NCBI RefSeq assembly: GCF_026151205.1
Contig: NC_087078.1
Coordinates: 10,328,675-10,392,674, forward strand
Length of the DNA stretch: 64,000 nt
Direction: 5' to 3'
Source: Bolinopsis microptera
Taxonomy: Eukaryota > Ctenophora > Tentaculata > Lobata > Bolinopsidae
Positions 35,824-47,059 of this stretch are shown here, piece by piece. Under the pieces are notes generated by a model that did not search any database, was not told the origin of the DNA, and saw only the letters and a program-made list of their open reading frames with translations. How positions within the stretch are numbered: position 1 is the first letter of the stretch; each line of letters starts with the position of its first letter. Position numbers and translations under genes: made by a program.

Positions 35824-38800
35824 CCCTTCGATTGAAAATTATTCCGCGTCAATTCAAATTTGATCTTGATACTAGCTCTGACTTATGTGAAAAAAATGCT
35901 TTCTGTTTTGAAAGTATTAGTAATGATCAATAACGCTTCAGAGACGTCATGTCAGATTCAAGAACAGCGTGGCTTCCTAAATTACGTATGCAAGAAAGGG
36001 ACCTCTACCTACAACAAATGCCATAATTCTGAGGAAACATATAGTGCAATTATAACTATGAGTTATGGATATTTTGACGGAGAAATCTGCACAAATGACC
36101 CGTTCTTTTACCAAGCTTGTGACAAAGCAATTGTTGGACGAGTAACCAACGATAAGTTCCTCTGTGAGTATTTCGTGTGCAAACAAAATCGGGGCATTGA
36201 TAAATACGTTTTCTCAGCTGTGTTAGAAGGATTTGGCCGGATTTGCAATGGTGATGTAGATTGTGACTCTGGTATAGATGAAACAAACTGTCCTAATAGT
36301 AATACAACAACAATAATGCCGAGTGGTGGAGAAATCTTCAGTTCTCACATCTGTGATGACGTATGCAACTTGGACTACCCTGTGAGTTGTGAAGATGAAG
36401 CCGTATGTAATGGGTATACCTATGGAATGTACTGCAATAAGACTGACAATAAAGGGAGCACTTTCTATGGATATATTCCCCCTGAGTGGATTTGTGATGG
36501 ACACCAATACTGTGACAATGGTGATGACGAATCTAACTGTCAGGTGACAAATAAAACATTGGACACATGTCAACATACTTACACTGGGCAACTGGTGCCA
36601 GTTTTCAATTTCACAAGATGTAATGTATTTAAAAAGATCTTTGTTTTTACACAGATCATTTATGAAAATAATTTATGCAAGGATTTAGTTCAATCTCAAT
36701 CAAACTGCACTGACCACTCCAAGATAGGCATAATTTGTAGAATAAACGGATATATTTCAACAGTCTCAAAATATATGATATGTCATCAACACGGGATCAT
36801 TTGTGACGATGGGATCGAACAGATGTGTAAACAGTTAACAGAACCATGCTTTGTACACAAGCATTTTATGTGTGATGGCCAATTTCACTGTGAAAACAAA
36901 GCTGATGAAAGACACCCCCACTGTAAATCTGTCACCCAAGGAACCTGTGAGAGAAGAGTCGGAGGTCTAGGAAACCTCACGATACCCTTGGCATGGTTAG
37001 GGGATGGTATCCAAGATTGTGTTGATGGAAGCGACGAGGCTGCCATTTGGCCTACCTGTGGAGTTGGACAATCATATCGACTTGTTTCTAGCGAAGAAGC
37101 ATGTGAAAATGTTTTTGTTTGTCGATGGGAAATCCTGGATATGTTGAGGTTAAGAATCTATGTGATGGAATTGAAACTTGCGGAAATGAGAATGAAATAT
37201 GTTTATATTCCCGTAACTCTATGGAAACAATCCGCCCGTTACCAACATCAGAAAAGGGCCTGACCAAACGGATTTCTTATTGTCTGAAAGGTTTAATGCA
37301 GATAGAAATGCAAAGAGGAAGCTGTACATCACATCAGTTTATTTTTCCAAATCACGAATTTTTTGGGGTTGACACCAAAACTACTCTGCATCTCCCCTCA
37401 AACAAGCAAGATTGTTCAAACATATTCGGGGAGCAATACGTTTATACTAGCTGTGTAGATAAATGCTCCAGCTCTCCTTGTCCTCTCAGGGAGATTCCAA
37501 GATATGAGGTCTGTCCAGCCCAATATCCAGATCGAGTGGGAACCATAGCAAACGAAGAATACCTTGCATTCTTCACTAAGGCACAAGGAGAAGTGTTCAC
37601 AAACCGATATTTTGTGTGTGACGACAAAATCAGGTGTGTCGACTACTCTCAAGTCTGTGATTTGGTTAAAGACTGTGGAGATGGATCAGACGAAAAGCGT
37701 TGTGACAACCACTTCACATGTCTATCTACATCTCGTTTAATTCCCAAAGTTAAGGTTTGTGATGGTTCCTTCGATTGCATGGATGGTTCGGATGAATGTA
37801 ATGACCTCTGTTCAAAGCAAATTTTACAAAATGGCTCTCTCAAAGGACTGTCGTGGCTAATAGGGTCTCTGGCTATTTTCGCAAATTCAGTCATCGTGAC
37901 GAAGAATCTTCTGACATTAACTCGTTGCCAGACTTCAGTAGCATAGATAAATAAATCGCTCGTTATATTGATATCCTTAGGAGACTTCTTGATTGGGTGC
38001 TACCTGATTGTAATAGCCATTTACGATAGCATCATTTTCAAGAAGGATTACTGCCTCCGCCAAATAACTTGGATCACAAGTATCGAATGTTCTGTCATCG
38101 GTATTTTCAGTACGATTGGATCGCAAATCTCATTATTCTCCATGACAGTTCTCAGCACTGTCAGGATCTATGGTATATGGAACTCAATGAGAGTTCCAGG
38201 GGAGGTTACCAGGTTGAAAGCAGTCCAAGTAACGACTGGGATCTTCGGCTTAGCACTGGCATCTGCAGCAATTGCTATCATACCGGTTATCGACCAATTC
38301 GAGGACTTTTTCGTCAATGGATTGAAGTTCAACGAAGATTTAAGTTTATTTATAGGAACACCTGATAAAAAATTGATCTTTGATGTTCTCGAAGCCTATT
38401 ATGGACGGATGAAAGCAGCCACTTTAAGTTGGGACACAATAAGACAAATGGTTTCTGGAATGTACTCGCACGATTTAGATTATCATGATCATACTTTGTC
38501 ACTTTGAGACAGACAAAAGTTGACTTTTACGGTAGTGATGGTGTGTGCCTCTTCAAGTACTTCGTTAAAAGCAACGATCCTCAAAAAATCTTCGTTTGGG
38601 GTAATCTTATTCTCAACTTTATATGCTTCATGATAATAACACTGTCTTACATCCTTATTGGACTGGTTTCCCTCAGATCCTCTAAAAGTCTAACAAACTT
38701 GCAGGGCAATAGACAAATATCCAACAGAAACCGTAGAATGAACCAGAAAATTGCTATCATCATTGGCACAGATTTTGCATGCTGGGTGCCTTTCATCATA

Positions 38801-39286
38801 ATCTGCGTTCTCCACTCCTTAGAAGTTCTGGATGCCACTCCTTGGTACAGTCTTTTCTCGATGATCATTCTCCCTATAAACTCTGTGATAAACCCCTTCC
38901 TTTATGATGATATCGTAACGAGCTTCTTCATCAATTCAATGAGGCGTTTTACAGCTCGGATGTTGGACTCAACAATTGTTCAAAGCATTCGTGATCGTTT
39001 CATGTATGATCGGGTTGAAATAATTGAACTTGAGGAAGTTAGAATTCAAAGAGAAGACTTGGTTCAAGATCTTCCAAGTGGACACGGGGTGGTTCGAGAA
39101 ATACAAAACGAACAAGATATGGTTCCAGAAACAGCTGAAGAAATATTAGTGGTGGACAAACAAGGAGTGGTTCAAGAAACAGTAGACAAACACATAGTCT
39201 TCCAAGAAACAGCAGATGAACACATAGTCTTCCAAGAAACAGCAGATGAACAATTAGTTGTCCAAGAAACAGTAAATGAACAATGA
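35824..39286 (+). pseudogene. Third, diverged LDLa relaxin-receptor-like GPCR (copy C), several lesions
   Basis: Homologous to copies A and B along its length but clearly older and on the opposite strand. LDLa modules include DCDSGIDETNC, YCDNGDDESNC, DCVDGSDE, DCGDGSDEKRC and DCMDGSDEC; the 7TM region has FYGSDGVCLFKY, ACWVPF and NSVINPFLY. Lesions are a shift near 35925 (TAA at 35931 in the exon-2 frame), a shift near 37128, an in-frame TAG at 37944-37946 where A and B have Leu at the start of TM2, and a shift near 38500. The last 40 residues are imperfect repeats of FQETADEH type, absent from A and B. The long TM4-TM5 insert (FEDFFVNG) is conserved, so it belongs to the family. Some shifts could be small introns or errors, but the TAG is hard to explain so. 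Confidence 0.8.
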
Positions 39287-39289
39287 GTG

Positions 39290-40860
39290 GTCTAAGAAAC
39301 AGCAGATGAACAAGGAATGGATTAGAAAACAGAATACGTACAAGGTTTATTTATCAACTATGCAAATCTATTACTATTACTATTAGTATTATATGTATAT
39401 TTGTTCCCCGCGCTGAGTTGTTCGCTATTATTTTATTCTTAAAATGTAAAAATATCGCGTATTATTTTATTTATATCGTTCTTGATTTATAGGTTTGATT
39501 TTGGGGCAGGTACATTAATACTCCCTTATTTGTCACTCCAGTAACAGATATGATAATCTTAAACTGAATAATTGGTAATAGTCCGGTCAGTTATGGATAT
39601 TTACCTGCATTTCATAGTAGTATATAGATATAAAATTAAAATAGAACACCAAATCCTGTAGGTGCACTTGTACCATGTTGTGTCTCTTGTCCCAACCCTG
39701 TGCAACCACGCCTATATTGCTGGACAAGTCGTCTTACTCTAGCTAAGGCCTTTTGTCTTTCATTATTTGGAAGATTGAATTCTAATACATGTAAAATGTC
39801 AGTCCCCTGCTACACGGCATGTAAACAGGGATTGGCTAGTTAGAGGCGGTCCGTGTAGGCCCTACACTGTGCTTTCAGCAATACTCATAGATAATAATTC
39901 ATATGATTACTAGTAATACACCGGAGGAAGGATAGTTTAAGTTAACCCGTATTACAAAACACATAACGGTTACGGAAAAAAAGTAAAAGTAAGTAAGTAA
40001 TCTTCAATCTTCCGTAAAATCAACTAAAAAATGATGAGACAGCCTCCTCCTCCTCAACAGAAGAAAGGGCCAGGGAAGGACTACGACTGAAAGTTGAACT
40101 CCATCATCCTGTCCTATGATGACTTCCACAGTCCACTTGAAGTTCCAAAGCTTTATAATTTTCTGAGATTTATCACTTTAGCAGCGAGCGGTCGGAAATC
40201 TTAAAACTTTTCAGTACGATTTTAATTTTCCTGGTTGCCACTCGGTTCTGGTTAAAAAAAAAAGGAAGATTTATCGATATCTGACCGATTCCAGTCCTGC
40301 AGCCAAATCCCTAGACAGGTTCTCGGTTCCTGACTACTGAGTTCCTAGTCGTATGTGATTATATCAAATGTGCTATATGTGGTGAGCATTTACAGTGCTG
40401 ACATAAACATGTGCATTGCGGTCATTATAAGCACAACCTTAAGTTTCTAAGCCGTACTTCACAAGCTGAGATATAAATTTCACATATATCCGCCTAACAA
40501 AAAATATGGGCGTGGTCCCACAGACACTCGTATCTTCTAGTGACTTGATATGATGAGGCAGCTTTAATTGTACTATTGAACTTAAGCAGTCAACAAGTAC
40601 AACCATAAAATTAAAAGTTGGGTCATGGCATAGACGTGACTTTATTACACAAAATGGGACCTGATGATGGGCGGCATTTGCTTTCTTTTTTTTGTTGGGG
40701 ACTGGCCCGTGGTACCATCCAATGTTTACTCAAAAAATATATATAATATCAATGGTAATAAGAAATTCATCCCCGTGGGGCACATGCATAAATATAAAAT
40801 GTAAAGGAAATCTCAAACTATTCAATTTAGACTCTACCGGTAAAGTATGCAATGAAGGTT
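39290..40860. other. No gene recognised
   Basis: Low-complexity AT-rich flank of copy C. At 40690-40745 it holds an inverted relative of the extra segment in tandem unit 2. Confidence 0.5.
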
Positions 40861-41224
40861 CAGTGGCGTAACTTAGGGCCCCGCAGACCCCGCTGTGCGG
40901 AGGGGGGGGGGGGGGGGGCGCGCCGTATAAGGGGGGCGCAATTTTCCTGAATTTTAGGCCCTTTCACTGAAAAAACGTCTTGTTTGTGTATTTCCCTGTC
41001 CAATTTAGCGTTCGGTCGACGCGAAAAAAATATTTGGGGTACCCTTTTTTGCTTCAGGGGGGCGCAAAAAGCCTTAGGGGGCTGGGGGGGGGGGGGGGGG
41101 GGGGGGGGGGGCGAGAAAAAAAGTACCCAACCTTTTTTTTTTAGGGACACAAAAAATTTTAGGGGGGCGCTTTTCGTCACTGAGCGGGGGGGGGGGGGCG
41201 CCAACAGGCAAAGTTACGCCACTG
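40861..41224. mobile_element. 364-bp hAT-type MITE with G-runs
   Basis: TIRs CAGTGGCGTAACTT and AAGTTACGCCACTG, with perfect 8-bp target duplications TGAAGGTT at 40853-40860 and 41225-41232. TIR start and TSD length fit hAT. The body is dominated by poly-G runs (the longest about 29 at 41083-41111). A decayed end of the same family is at 52033-52125. Confidence 0.9.
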
Positions 41225-41329
41225 TGAAGGTTTATAACTTAAAGTTTTATTTTTCAATGGTTAATAGGTAAATATATAATAACATCTATAAACAAAAGAG
41301 CACCTAAAGAGGCTCAGCAAAGTGCTGGC

Positions 41330-41468
41330 CTATTTACGCTTACGAAGACTCATTCGTTCAATATGTCTCAAAGTAAATAAACTCCTCCATCCTACTCTAT
41401 CTCTTGCTAAGTTCACTAAGTTGGTAAAATCATCTTCATTTTTCAAATAAATTTGTCTCTTAAATAGG
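41330..41468 (-). mobile_element. LINE RT C-terminal relic
   Basis: The minus-strand frame ends with a stop at 41330-41332 and reads LVNLARDRVGWRSLF, then RHIERMSLRKRK. The A-x-DR-xx-WR pattern is the usual last motif of CR1/L2/RTE-like LINE RTs. Confidence 0.55.
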
Positions 41469-41824
41469 TAAAGATAAAAAAGTAAATTTTCGGGAATCCC
41501 GGGATTATTTTTGGTCGGGATTCCCTAATCCCGGGATTGAATATTTTAATCGGGATTGACTTCACTATTCCAGACGGCCAGACCGACGCGAGTATTACAG
41601 ATTATTACCATCCCATCCATCTAGAGTTCATCAAAAGTAGCACCCATCTTGAAGATCTTAGACACCCAGACTCACCCCATTGGCGAACAAACTTTGGGTA
41701 TAATCTTACATGCTTCCGAAGGAATCCCTGGTTTTAGCTGAGTAGCTGGGCTAGTCTGATATCCGATCGGACAGTGCAGCTCAGCTAGCTTTATCATATG
41801 TATATATATAATTTAAAAGTAACG

Positions 41825-43595
41825 CACGGCTGTTCTAGCGTGGATTCTAATCCGATAGGATTACGCCATTCCTGGTTGGACGACGTTCGCTGTCCTAGGG
41901 CGATCCGATCGCATTTCAGATCGTCGTCCGATCGCTCCTGATCGCTAGGCGCTCGGATTTTATTTTTGAGAGGCGATAGGATAAAAAAATCCGAGAGCCT
42001 AGCTCTAGGATTTTACGTTTCCGAGAGGTGTGCTCTCGGATTTATCATTTCCGGGAGATAAAATGCGTGTTGCGCGTTTCCGAACTCAAATAAAATTCCA
42101 TCGAGATCGAAAACATGAAAAAAAATTTAAAATATTAACTTTTAGTATGTTTTCATTCTTCCGTAAAATTAATGAGAAAATATAGAGAAGCAAAATTCAT
42201 CACCATTGGATACGGCCATACTCGGTTGAATACACCCCATCTCGTTCGATCTGGGAAGTTAATCAACTGCAGGCCGGGTTAGTACTTGGATGGGTTGAAG
42301 AGTACTACAAGGTATTCTGAAGTTAACTTGAAGAGTACTACAAGTTATCCTGAAGTTGACTTGAAGAGTACTACAAGGTATCCTAGAGTTAACTCAAAAA
42401 GTACTACAAGGTAACCTGAAGTTAACTTGAAGAGTACTACAAGGTATTCTGAAGTTAACTTGAAGAGTACTACAAGTTATCCTGAAGTTGACTTGAAGAG
42501 TACTACAAGGTATCCTAGAGTTAACTCAAAAAGTACTACAAGGTTATATCCTGAAATTAACTTGAAGAGTACTACAAGGTATCCTGAAGTTAACTTGAAG
42601 AGTACTACAAGGTATCCTGAACTTAACTTGAAGAGTACTACAAGGTAACCTGAAGTTAACTCAAAAAGTACTACAAGGTTATATCCTGAAGTTAACTTGA
42701 AGAGTACTACAAGGTATCCTAGAGTTAACTCAAAAAGTACTACAAGGTTATATCCTGTAGTTAACTTGAAGAGTACTACAAGGTATCCTGAACTTAACTT
42801 GAAGAGTACTACAAGGTATCCTGGAGTTAACTCAAAAAGTACTACAAGGTAACCTGAAGTTAACTTGAAGAGTACTACAAGGTATTCTGAAGTTAACTTG
42901 AAGGGTACTATAAGGTATCCTGAAGTTAACTTGAAGAGTACTACAAGGTATCCTGTAGTTAACTTGAAGAGTACTACAAGGTATCCTGAAGTTAACTTGA
43001 AGAGTACTACAAGGTATCCTAGAGTTAACTCTTATAGAGAACTACAAGTTAGCTTCAAGTTATCATTTATCTACTTAATTTAACCTAAACAACCTCCATG
43101 TTGTTGTAACCTGCAGGCAACCGTGGATCAACTTAAGATAAAGCGATGATATGATCCTGAAGTTAACTGACAGAAAGCATGAAGTTTCAACCTACAGTTA
43201 GATATGCGTCGTCTTCCAATTATATCGGTCCTGATATTTGAAATTTGATCGCCTCTCGGATTTGCTCTCGGATTCTATAGGATTTGAGTATCCTATCGGG
43301 TCCGAGAGCAAATCCTATCGGCACTCGGAATTGTTAAATCCTATCTCCGCTAGGATTAGCGCTCGGATCCGATAGGTTTTTAATTTCCTATCGGGTCCGA
43401 GAGCAAATCCTATCGCCTCTCGGAACTTACACATCCTATCGCCGCTCGGCGATAGGAATTCATCGGAGGTATCCTGGGGGGACTGGATCGGCGTTAGGAT
43501 TGATAAAATCCGAGAGATCTCGGACGCGCTAGGATAAATCCTAGGGTAATCCTGTCTAATTAGAATCGCAGAAATCGACGTTCTGAACAGCCGTG
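41825..43595. mobile_element. 1.77-kb non-autonomous DNA element with subterminal repeats and a minisatellite core
   Basis: TIRs CACGGCTGTTC / GAACAGCCGTG, with AACG on both sides (41821-41824, 43596-43599) as a possible 4-bp target duplication. Both ends are packed with CTCTCGGAT/ATCCGAGAG and CCTATCG/CGATAGG motifs in both orientations. The middle is the tandem array at 42290-43045. No transposase. The superfamily is not decided. Confidence 0.7.
42290..43045. repeat. Minisatellite, about 30-33-bp unit, about 23 copies
   Basis: Units such as GAAGTTAACTTGAAGAGTAC followed by TACAAGGTATCCT, with variants in the GAAGTTAAC part. Each unit holds GTTAAC and AGTACT palindromes. Where units are 33 bp an open frame (KSTTRYPEVNL repeats) runs through, which I take as chance. 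Confidence 0.9.
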
Positions 43596-43766
43596 AACGT
43601 ACGCGCGCGCGCGCGTCAATCTTTCGCGCGAACACATCTACAAAATTTAGACAGCGTCGCATAATTCCTGTACGTGAGTTTCGAGCGAAAGCGAAATCTA
43701 ATTATGTAGAATCTTCAAGGAACGCGTAACAAAGTGATTCTAGAAAGGGCAGTCCAAGTAACTCAC

Positions 43767-44000
43767 GTATTGAATTACATGGCGCCACCAAGCTCTTGAA
43801 GCGGTATAATTGAGTTGGCATTCCACCTTTACACGCCGGCAAATTATCTTCAACAGCTCCGGGGGGCTATTACTTTCGAGTTTTGACATGTCTATAGATA
43901 GATTTCGTTCAGGTAACATCTCAAGTCTTAAGCTGACAGGCTGGTTGGAAATGTATGGAAGTTGCCGGGGCAGACTACCAACCAACTGCTTTTTATTCAT
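43767..44000 (-). CDS. Possible first coding exon of an unrecognised gene
   Basis: ATG at 44000-43998 opens exactly 78 codons to a strong donor (TAC|GTGAGT, 43766-43761), phase 0. The product has a basic start, Leu-rich middle and a Trp/Arg-rich end (ASRAWWRHVIQY), with no motif I recognise. A splice acceptor just upstream of CAG at about 43985 is an alternative start. If real, the next exon lies left of the element at 41825-43595, which would sit in its intron; I could not find it. Confidence 0.3.
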
Positions 44001-44254
44001 GAATTCTTCATGACATGCTTCATATCACAGTGTGCATTCTTATGGTAACAACTTGTTACGAAGGGGAGCGGGCGACCACACTGTTGGTTTCAGAATGTAA
44101 CTGTAATTATAAGTTTTCCTCGATAATAATATGTACCTTTGTGTGTACTGGAGTTCCCTGAGCCGATATCATTACTCTACCAACCATCCAGCCATCCTTA
44201 TTTAATAAGGGATATGTCACGTGGTGTATACACAAAGTGTGAACAAGTATATTG

Positions 44255-44515
44255 TTATGCGCCTAATAACCCCCCGTTACGCCTACTTCTGATTAAATGT
44301 ATGCTGCAAACAGAGTGTCCTGATAGTATATAGTATACCGTGTCTTGGTCAGGTATATTATTCCAGATATCAGGCCCAAACGTACGCACACCTGTCTTGA
44401 TAGACAATGAATTGATTGCACGTGCCGATAAGACCGCATGAATACTGAATTTTAGAAAGTAAAAAGTGACCTGTTTACTGCCGGTACGTGCCGAATATGA
44501 AGATCCACGCAGCAT
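44255..44515 (-). mobile_element. LINE RT C-terminal relic
   Basis: Minus-strand frame with SLSIKTGVRTFGPDIWNNIP, the R-x-FxxxxWNxxP motif that closes many LINE RTs (RTE/CR1-like), followed by a degenerate tail. No poly(A) is visible. Confidence 0.6.
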
Positions 44516-44879
44516 ATTCTATTAAATATGCATGTTAACAAAGGTCGAATAAATGCTGTTCACTGTAGATGTTTATGACATGAAGAAGTCTCTTTCTCTT
44601 TGGAGCTTTAGAGTGACCTGCATCTCACACATATCATGTAATAAGATTCTCCATTGCACTCTGTTCTAACTTTCGTATTATACCTTATGTTCATATTTTA
44701 CACAGTATGTATATAGGACGTGTAAATACAATCCTTTATGACTCATAACTGACTCCTGTCTGCAATATCTTGAAGGATAGGATCAACTTAGAATTAAGTG
44801 GGTAGCGGTGAAAATAGAGCCACCGATGGAGTGTGTGAAACAATAGTTTGATGTACAGCAGCAGATTCACCGTGCAGCC

Positions 44880-45275
44880 TGAGGTTTCCACAGACTGAGG
44901 GCTACACAGCCTGAGGTTTCCACAGACTGAGGGCTGCACAGACTGAGGTTTCCAAAGACTGAGGGCTACACAGACTGAGGTTTCCACAGACTGAGGGCTG
45001 CACAGACTGAGGTTTCCACAGATTGAGGGCTTCACAGACTGAGGTTTCCACAGACCGAGGGCTGCACAGACTGAGGGCTGCACAGACTGAGGGCTGCACA
45101 GACTGAGGGATGCACAGACTGAGGTTTCCACAGACTGAGGTTTCCACAGACTGAGGGCTGCACAGGCTGAGGGCTGCACAGACTGATGGCTGTACAGACT
45201 GAGGGCTGCACAGACTGAGAGTGAGGGCTGCACAGACTGAGGGCTGCACAGACTGATGTTTCCACAGACTGAGGG
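44880..45275. repeat. 16-bp minisatellite, about 24 units of two kinds
   Basis: Alternation of GGGCTGCACAGACTGA and GGTTTCCACAGACTGA. The 16-base period rotates the frame, so all three minus-strand frames are open; none is a gene. Confidence 0.9.
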
Positions 45276-46224
45276 CTGCACAGATTGGACAGGGGTTGTT
45301 AAGCTGCTATTTTAAGTTGAAAGTACAATAAGGTTTGTACACGTACTCAGCATGAGCACAATTATTATTAAGATAAAGATTGAGGCATCCATATCCGGTA
45401 GTCGGTACTCGAGACAGATATACATACGTGCAAGAAACTATATATTAAAGTGCATATATTATAGTAATAATATATAATAAATTGTCAACTATTTTATTGT
45501 AAAGATTGAGGTTTTCACTTTTCATATCCGGTAGTCGATGCACTTGAACGAGCACTTATTTCTTAACTACTGCTTGTATATCATAGAACTAATTATAGAA
45601 ATAGTACAATGAAAGATCAACAATTGTCGTTATTTGTTGGCAATTGAGCTGATGAAAGCGGATAAAATGACGTTATAGGCTAGGAAGGTATAAGAACAAT
45701 AGCTATATTACTACTAGCTAACAATAATAAAACCTCCCAAAAGATCATGTAGCGATGTAGCGGGTATGGAAATGGCGCGATTTCTCTTCCTGCAAAATCA
45801 CGCACGTGTTAACCTCAATACTCAGCTGGACAGTTCACACGTACGCGTACGTTGATATATGCTATTGACGATGATTCCTAACATATTTAGCAGATCTGCC
45901 TAATATCAAGATATAATTCAGCTATTTTGGAGATTTACATCTATCATCTTGTCTGATTGTTCAATTGGGAAAACTTACTTTTAGACTTTTAGGTCACACG
46001 TAACTATTACTAGTATATTTAACACAATATATTCAATATTGATGTTCAGATAATTAAATGTGAAAATGATGAAAACCATGTACGAATTATGCTGTAGTTT
46101 GAAAAGATTTTCTAAAATATTCAATGGATTGATGCCAAATACAATGCAGATCAATATAGGCCGCAAAACTTTCCGAACCCATCATCCCCATCACGTTTCC
46201 GCCTTTCGGCCTAATAATCCGCGA
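45276..46224. other. No gene recognised
   Basis: AT-rich. AAAGATTGAGG and TATCCGGTAGTCG recur at about 45375 and 45500. Confidence 0.5.
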
Positions 46225-46500
46225 AATGTTTTCCTCGTTTCTGTTCTGCCGTATTCTGACAAACGAAATTGGGAGACCATTTTCGAAATTCTGAATTTTA
46301 AGACCCAAATCTGTTTTTGGATCAAGAACTATTCCTCAATACCATCAGAAACCATTAAAACCAATCGCCGGCCCCCGAAACCACCTTTTGGAATCGCTTA
46401 AAATGTCAAAATGTGTCAAAAATGGGTGAAAGGTGCTTAAAAAACCTCTGATTTTTGAGTGATCTTTAAGCAATTTTGTCTGAAAACGGTAGTGGTAGAG
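46225..46500 (-). repeat. Interspersed repeat F2, copy 1 (inverted)
   Basis: Contains the reverse complement of the F2 blocks (TTTTAAGCACTTTTGACA, GATTGGTTCTAATGGTT, GATAGTTCTTGA). Other copies are at 52435, 53790, 56095 and 56850 on the plus strand. Function unknown. Confidence 0.75.
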
Positions 46501-46544
46501 TGTGAGCACATCTCAATCTGCCAGAATACAAGCAATTTTGAACC

Positions 46545-46730
46545 CAGCACCAGGTAGCCGGTCAAGTCAGCACCGGGTAGCCGGTCAAGCCAGCACCGGG
46601 TAGCCGGTCAAGCCAGCACCGGGTAGCCGGTCAAGCCAGCACCGGGTAGCCGGTCAAGCCAGCACCGGGTAGCCGGTCAAGCCAGCACCGGGTAGCCGGT
46701 CAAGCCAGCACCATGTAGCCGGTCAAGCCC
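46545..46730. repeat. 23-bp minisatellite, about 8 units
   Basis: Unit CCAGCACCGGGTAGCCGGTC plus AAG, nearly invariant, with a variant (CACCATG) in the last unit. GC-rich against an AT-rich background. Confidence 0.9.
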
Positions 46731-47059
46731 GTGAACTCTCTGATTAAACGGTCGGTAAAACAAGAGCTTATAAGGTATAATGAGAATAGATTCACCACGT
46801 TTATAAATCTTGAATCAATCTGGATTAGATTTGCTAGATCTGAACAGATAAATGAAACGGTCACATAGTTGGGTTTCAGGTAGTTAAGCTGGAAGGTAGT
46901 TGGTGGGGAATGACGTCGTGTTAGTACAATGTGACTGATTTGGAGAGTGGGAGGAAGCATTTAAAGGAGTTGGGAGGTAAACACTTTGTATTGAAACAGT
47001 AATTTTCAAAATAAACATAATGGTAATAGTGCTGCGAGCGAATATTGTGTCTGGTAAAC
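46731..47059. other. No gene recognised
   Basis: Short spacer between two minisatellites. Confidence 0.5.

Noticed and set aside
40860-41271. Pro-rich and Gly-rich frames on both strands
   Set aside because: They come from poly-G runs in the hAT-type MITE.
42427-43083. Repetitive KSTTRYPEVNL protein
   Set aside because: Chance frame through a 33-bp minisatellite inside a DNA element; frames break wherever the unit length changes.
44736-45281. Long overlapping Cys/Ser/Gln-rich frames on the minus strand
   Set aside because: Produced by a 16-bp minisatellite; all three frames are open, with no domain or splice evidence.
46060-46401. Frame of about 113 codons
   Set aside because: Most of it is a copy of the F2 interspersed repeat and the frame is not kept in the other copies.
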